Below are positions 4,663 to 6,068 of a stretch of 6,068 nucleotides of DNA, one piece after another (the stretch's first letter is position 1; each line of letters starts with the position of its first letter). The DNA comes from an uncultured Curtobacterium sp. (lineage in GTDB: Bacteria > Actinomycetota > Actinomycetes > Actinomycetales > Microbacteriaceae). The position numbers and the translations under genes are program-made. The notes below the pieces were generated by a model. That model was not told where the DNA came from and did no database searches. It worked only from the letters and a program-made list of their open reading frames with translations. Location of the stretch: assembly GCA_913774725.1 (NCBI GenBank), contig CAJYIG010000347.1:1-6068 (forward strand). Direction: 5' to 3'.

Positions 4663-6068
4663 CGCCGTCGGCCGGGGTGCTCGCCGAGGTCGACGCCCTG
4701 TTCGCCGCACGGGTCGCCGACCGGGTGGCCCCGAGCAGCGTCTGGGGCGTCTTCGACCGGGACGGCCTGGTCGCCAGCGGTGGTCACGGCGACCGCGGTG
4801 ACGGCCGCGCGCCCGACGCCGACACGGTCTACCGCATCGCCTCGTGCACGAAGAGCGTGACCGCCGCGACGCTGCTCACCCTGGCCGCCGAGGGGCGGGT
4901 GGCCCTCGACGACCCGATCACCACGGCGGTGCCGGCGTTCGCCGAGGTCGTCCTGCCGTCGGCCGACGCGCCGGTGCCCACGCTCCGCATGCTCCTGACG
5001 ATGTCCGGCGGGCTGCCGACCGACGACCCGTGGGCGGACCGGCAGGAGTCGATCGACGACGACGCCTTCGACGCGGTGCTCCGCGCGGGGCTGCTGTTCG
5101 ACTCCGTGCCCGGCACGCGCTTCGCCTACTCGAACACCGGGTACGCCCTGCTCGGCCGCGCGGTCGCCCACGCCGCCGGGGTGCCGGTCACCGAGGCGGT
5201 GACGGACCGGGTGCTCCGACCCCTCGGACTCGCGGACACCGTGTTCAGCGCCGCGGCGGCACGCGGGTACGTCGTCACCGGTCAGCGCGACGACGACGGC
5301 TCGTGGACGCCGCAGCCGATGACCGGTCCGGGGGCGTTCTCGCCGATCGGTGGACTGTTCTCGACCGTGCGCGACCTGGCGCGATGGGCGCGGTTCCTCG
5401 CCTCGGCGCACACCGAGGCGCCGGAGGAAGGTCCGGTCTCCCCCGCCGACCGCCGCGCGATGCAGCAGGCGATGCGGATCGTGCCACCCTCGGTGGTGCC
5501 GACGGCGGCCCGTCCCACGGCGTACGGCTTCGGGCTCTTCGTGGAGCAGGACGACCGCGCGGGTGAGATCGTGTCGCACTCGGGCGGCTACCCGGGCTTC
5601 TCGGCGCACGTGCGGTGGTCGGCGGAGCACGGCCTCGGGGTGGTCGCGTTCGAGAACGCCACGCAGGCCAAGGTCTCGGTGCCGGCCGAACGGTCGCTGG
5701 ACCTGCTGCTCGCCGAGGTGCTCGCCACGCGGGCGACGCCCACGAGCGCCACGGCCGCGGCGCCGGGCGTCCGCCGTACCGCCGAGGCCACGCGCGTCGC
5801 CCAGCAGGCCGTGACGACCCTGCTCCGGGCCTGGGCGGACCCGTCCGTCGACGACGACACCGCCGCCGACCTCGGGACGGCCGTCTGCACGCCGAACGTC
5901 CCGCTCGACCGTCCGTGGGTCGCCCGACGCCGCACGCTGCTCGAGGGCGTCCAGGCCGTGGGAGCCGAGTTGGCGGCAGCTCCGGTGGATGAGCAGTCCG
6001 TGGCGCCGTCCCACCTGCGCTGGTGGATCCCCGGCAGCGCGGGACGCCTGCGGGTCGAGATCCGGCTC
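4659..6068 (+). CDS. Beta-lactamase-fold serine hydrolase (class C/penicillin-binding-like), 3' end cut off
   Basis: This is a member of the beta-lactamase/DD-peptidase-like serine hydrolase superfamily (family S12-like), which includes esterases, peptidases and class C beta-lactamases. The first 470 residues are visible and the frame is still open at the window edge. The three active-site elements are in order: S-x-x-K in ASCTKS (Ser62 nucleophile, Lys65), Y-x-N in FAYSNTGYALLG (Tyr157, Asn159), and HSGG at 307-310 in place of the KTG triad. LLTMSGGLP (112-120) is also typical. The core ends near 355; residues 360-470 are an extra C-terminal region, starting Ala/Thr-rich, that I cannot assign. 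There is no signal peptide, so it is probably cytoplasmic, which makes a role in beta-lactam defence or cell-wall work less likely. The ATG at 4659 overlaps the photolyase stop (ATGA) without a clear Shine-Dalgarno sequence, so it relies on coupling. The substrate is unknown. Confidence 0.88.
   Translation, partial: MTPSAGVLAEVDALFAARVADRVAPSSVWGVFDRDGLVASGGHGDRGDGRAPDADTVYRIASCTKSVTAATLLTLAAEGRVALDDPITTAVPAFAEVVLPSADAPVPTLRMLLTMSGGLPTDDPWADRQESIDDDAFDAVLRAGLLFDSVPGTRFAYSNTGYALLGRAVAHAAGVPVTEAVTDRVLRPLGLADTVFSAAAARGYVVTGQRDDDGSWTPQPMTGPGAFSPIGGLFSTVRDLARWARFLASAHTEAPEEGPVSPADRRAMQQAMRIVPPSVVPTAARPTAYGFGLFVEQDDRAGEIVSHSGGYPGFSAHVRWSAEHGLGVVAFENATQAKVSVPAERSLDLLLAEVLATRATPTSATAAAPGVRRTAEATRVAQQAVTTLLRAWADPSVDDDTAADLGTAVCTPNVPLDRPWVARRRTLLEGVQAVGAELAAAPVDEQSVAPSHLRWWIPGSAGRLRVEIRL

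Noticed and set aside
4638..6014. Large minus-strand open frame opposite the serine hydrolase
   Set aside because: Its translation is Arg/Gly/Val/His-rich without motifs, whereas the plus-strand frame carries the SxxK, YxN and HSG active-site elements; it is a shadow of GC-rich codon use.

Overview
The window is very GC-rich, and its protein-coding codons end almost always in G or C. Several genes start with GTG, at least three starts look leaderless, and adjacent genes overlap by 4 bp. Together with the tadA/upp pair this points to a high-GC actinobacterium. A member of Microbacteriaceae such as Curtobacterium is my best guess, but that is inference and no sequence search was possible.

Layout: (1) 1-338, minus strand, the N-terminal three quarters of the tRNA adenosine deaminase TadA, running off the left edge. 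(2) 360-995, plus strand, uracil phosphoribosyltransferase (upp), only 21 bp from tadA and divergent from it. (3) 996-1417, a 422-bp gene-free stretch holding a cluster of about ten GGCGTCTCG/CGAGACGCC units in both orientations, partly in 19-bp tandem register, then a strong 15-bp hairpin and a near-consensus sigma-70 promoter. (4) 1418-1519, a probable leaderless 33-codon ORF ending in two Cys codons, both TGT, which is avoided elsewhere in the window. (5) 1520-1762, an untranslated leader with several palindromes. (6) 1763-2533, an orphan OmpR/PhoB-type winged-helix regulator without a receiver domain. (7) 2534-2815, a gene-free stretch with a possible promoter, mutually exclusive stems, a 13-bp terminator-like hairpin and the likely marR promoter. 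(8) 2816-6068, a tightly coupled operon: MarR-family regulator, class I DNA photolyase and a beta-lactamase-fold serine hydrolase that runs off the right edge.

The left part is housekeeping: tRNA wobble modification and pyrimidine salvage. The middle looks like an attenuation- or peptide-controlled transcription factor gene. The right part joins light-driven DNA repair to a MarR regulator and a hydrolase through stop/start overlaps (GTGA and ATGA), so the three proteins are probably made together. The most unusual observation is the Cys-ending leader ORF in front of the orphan winged-helix regulator. No rRNA, tRNA, CRISPR array or insertion sequence was seen.
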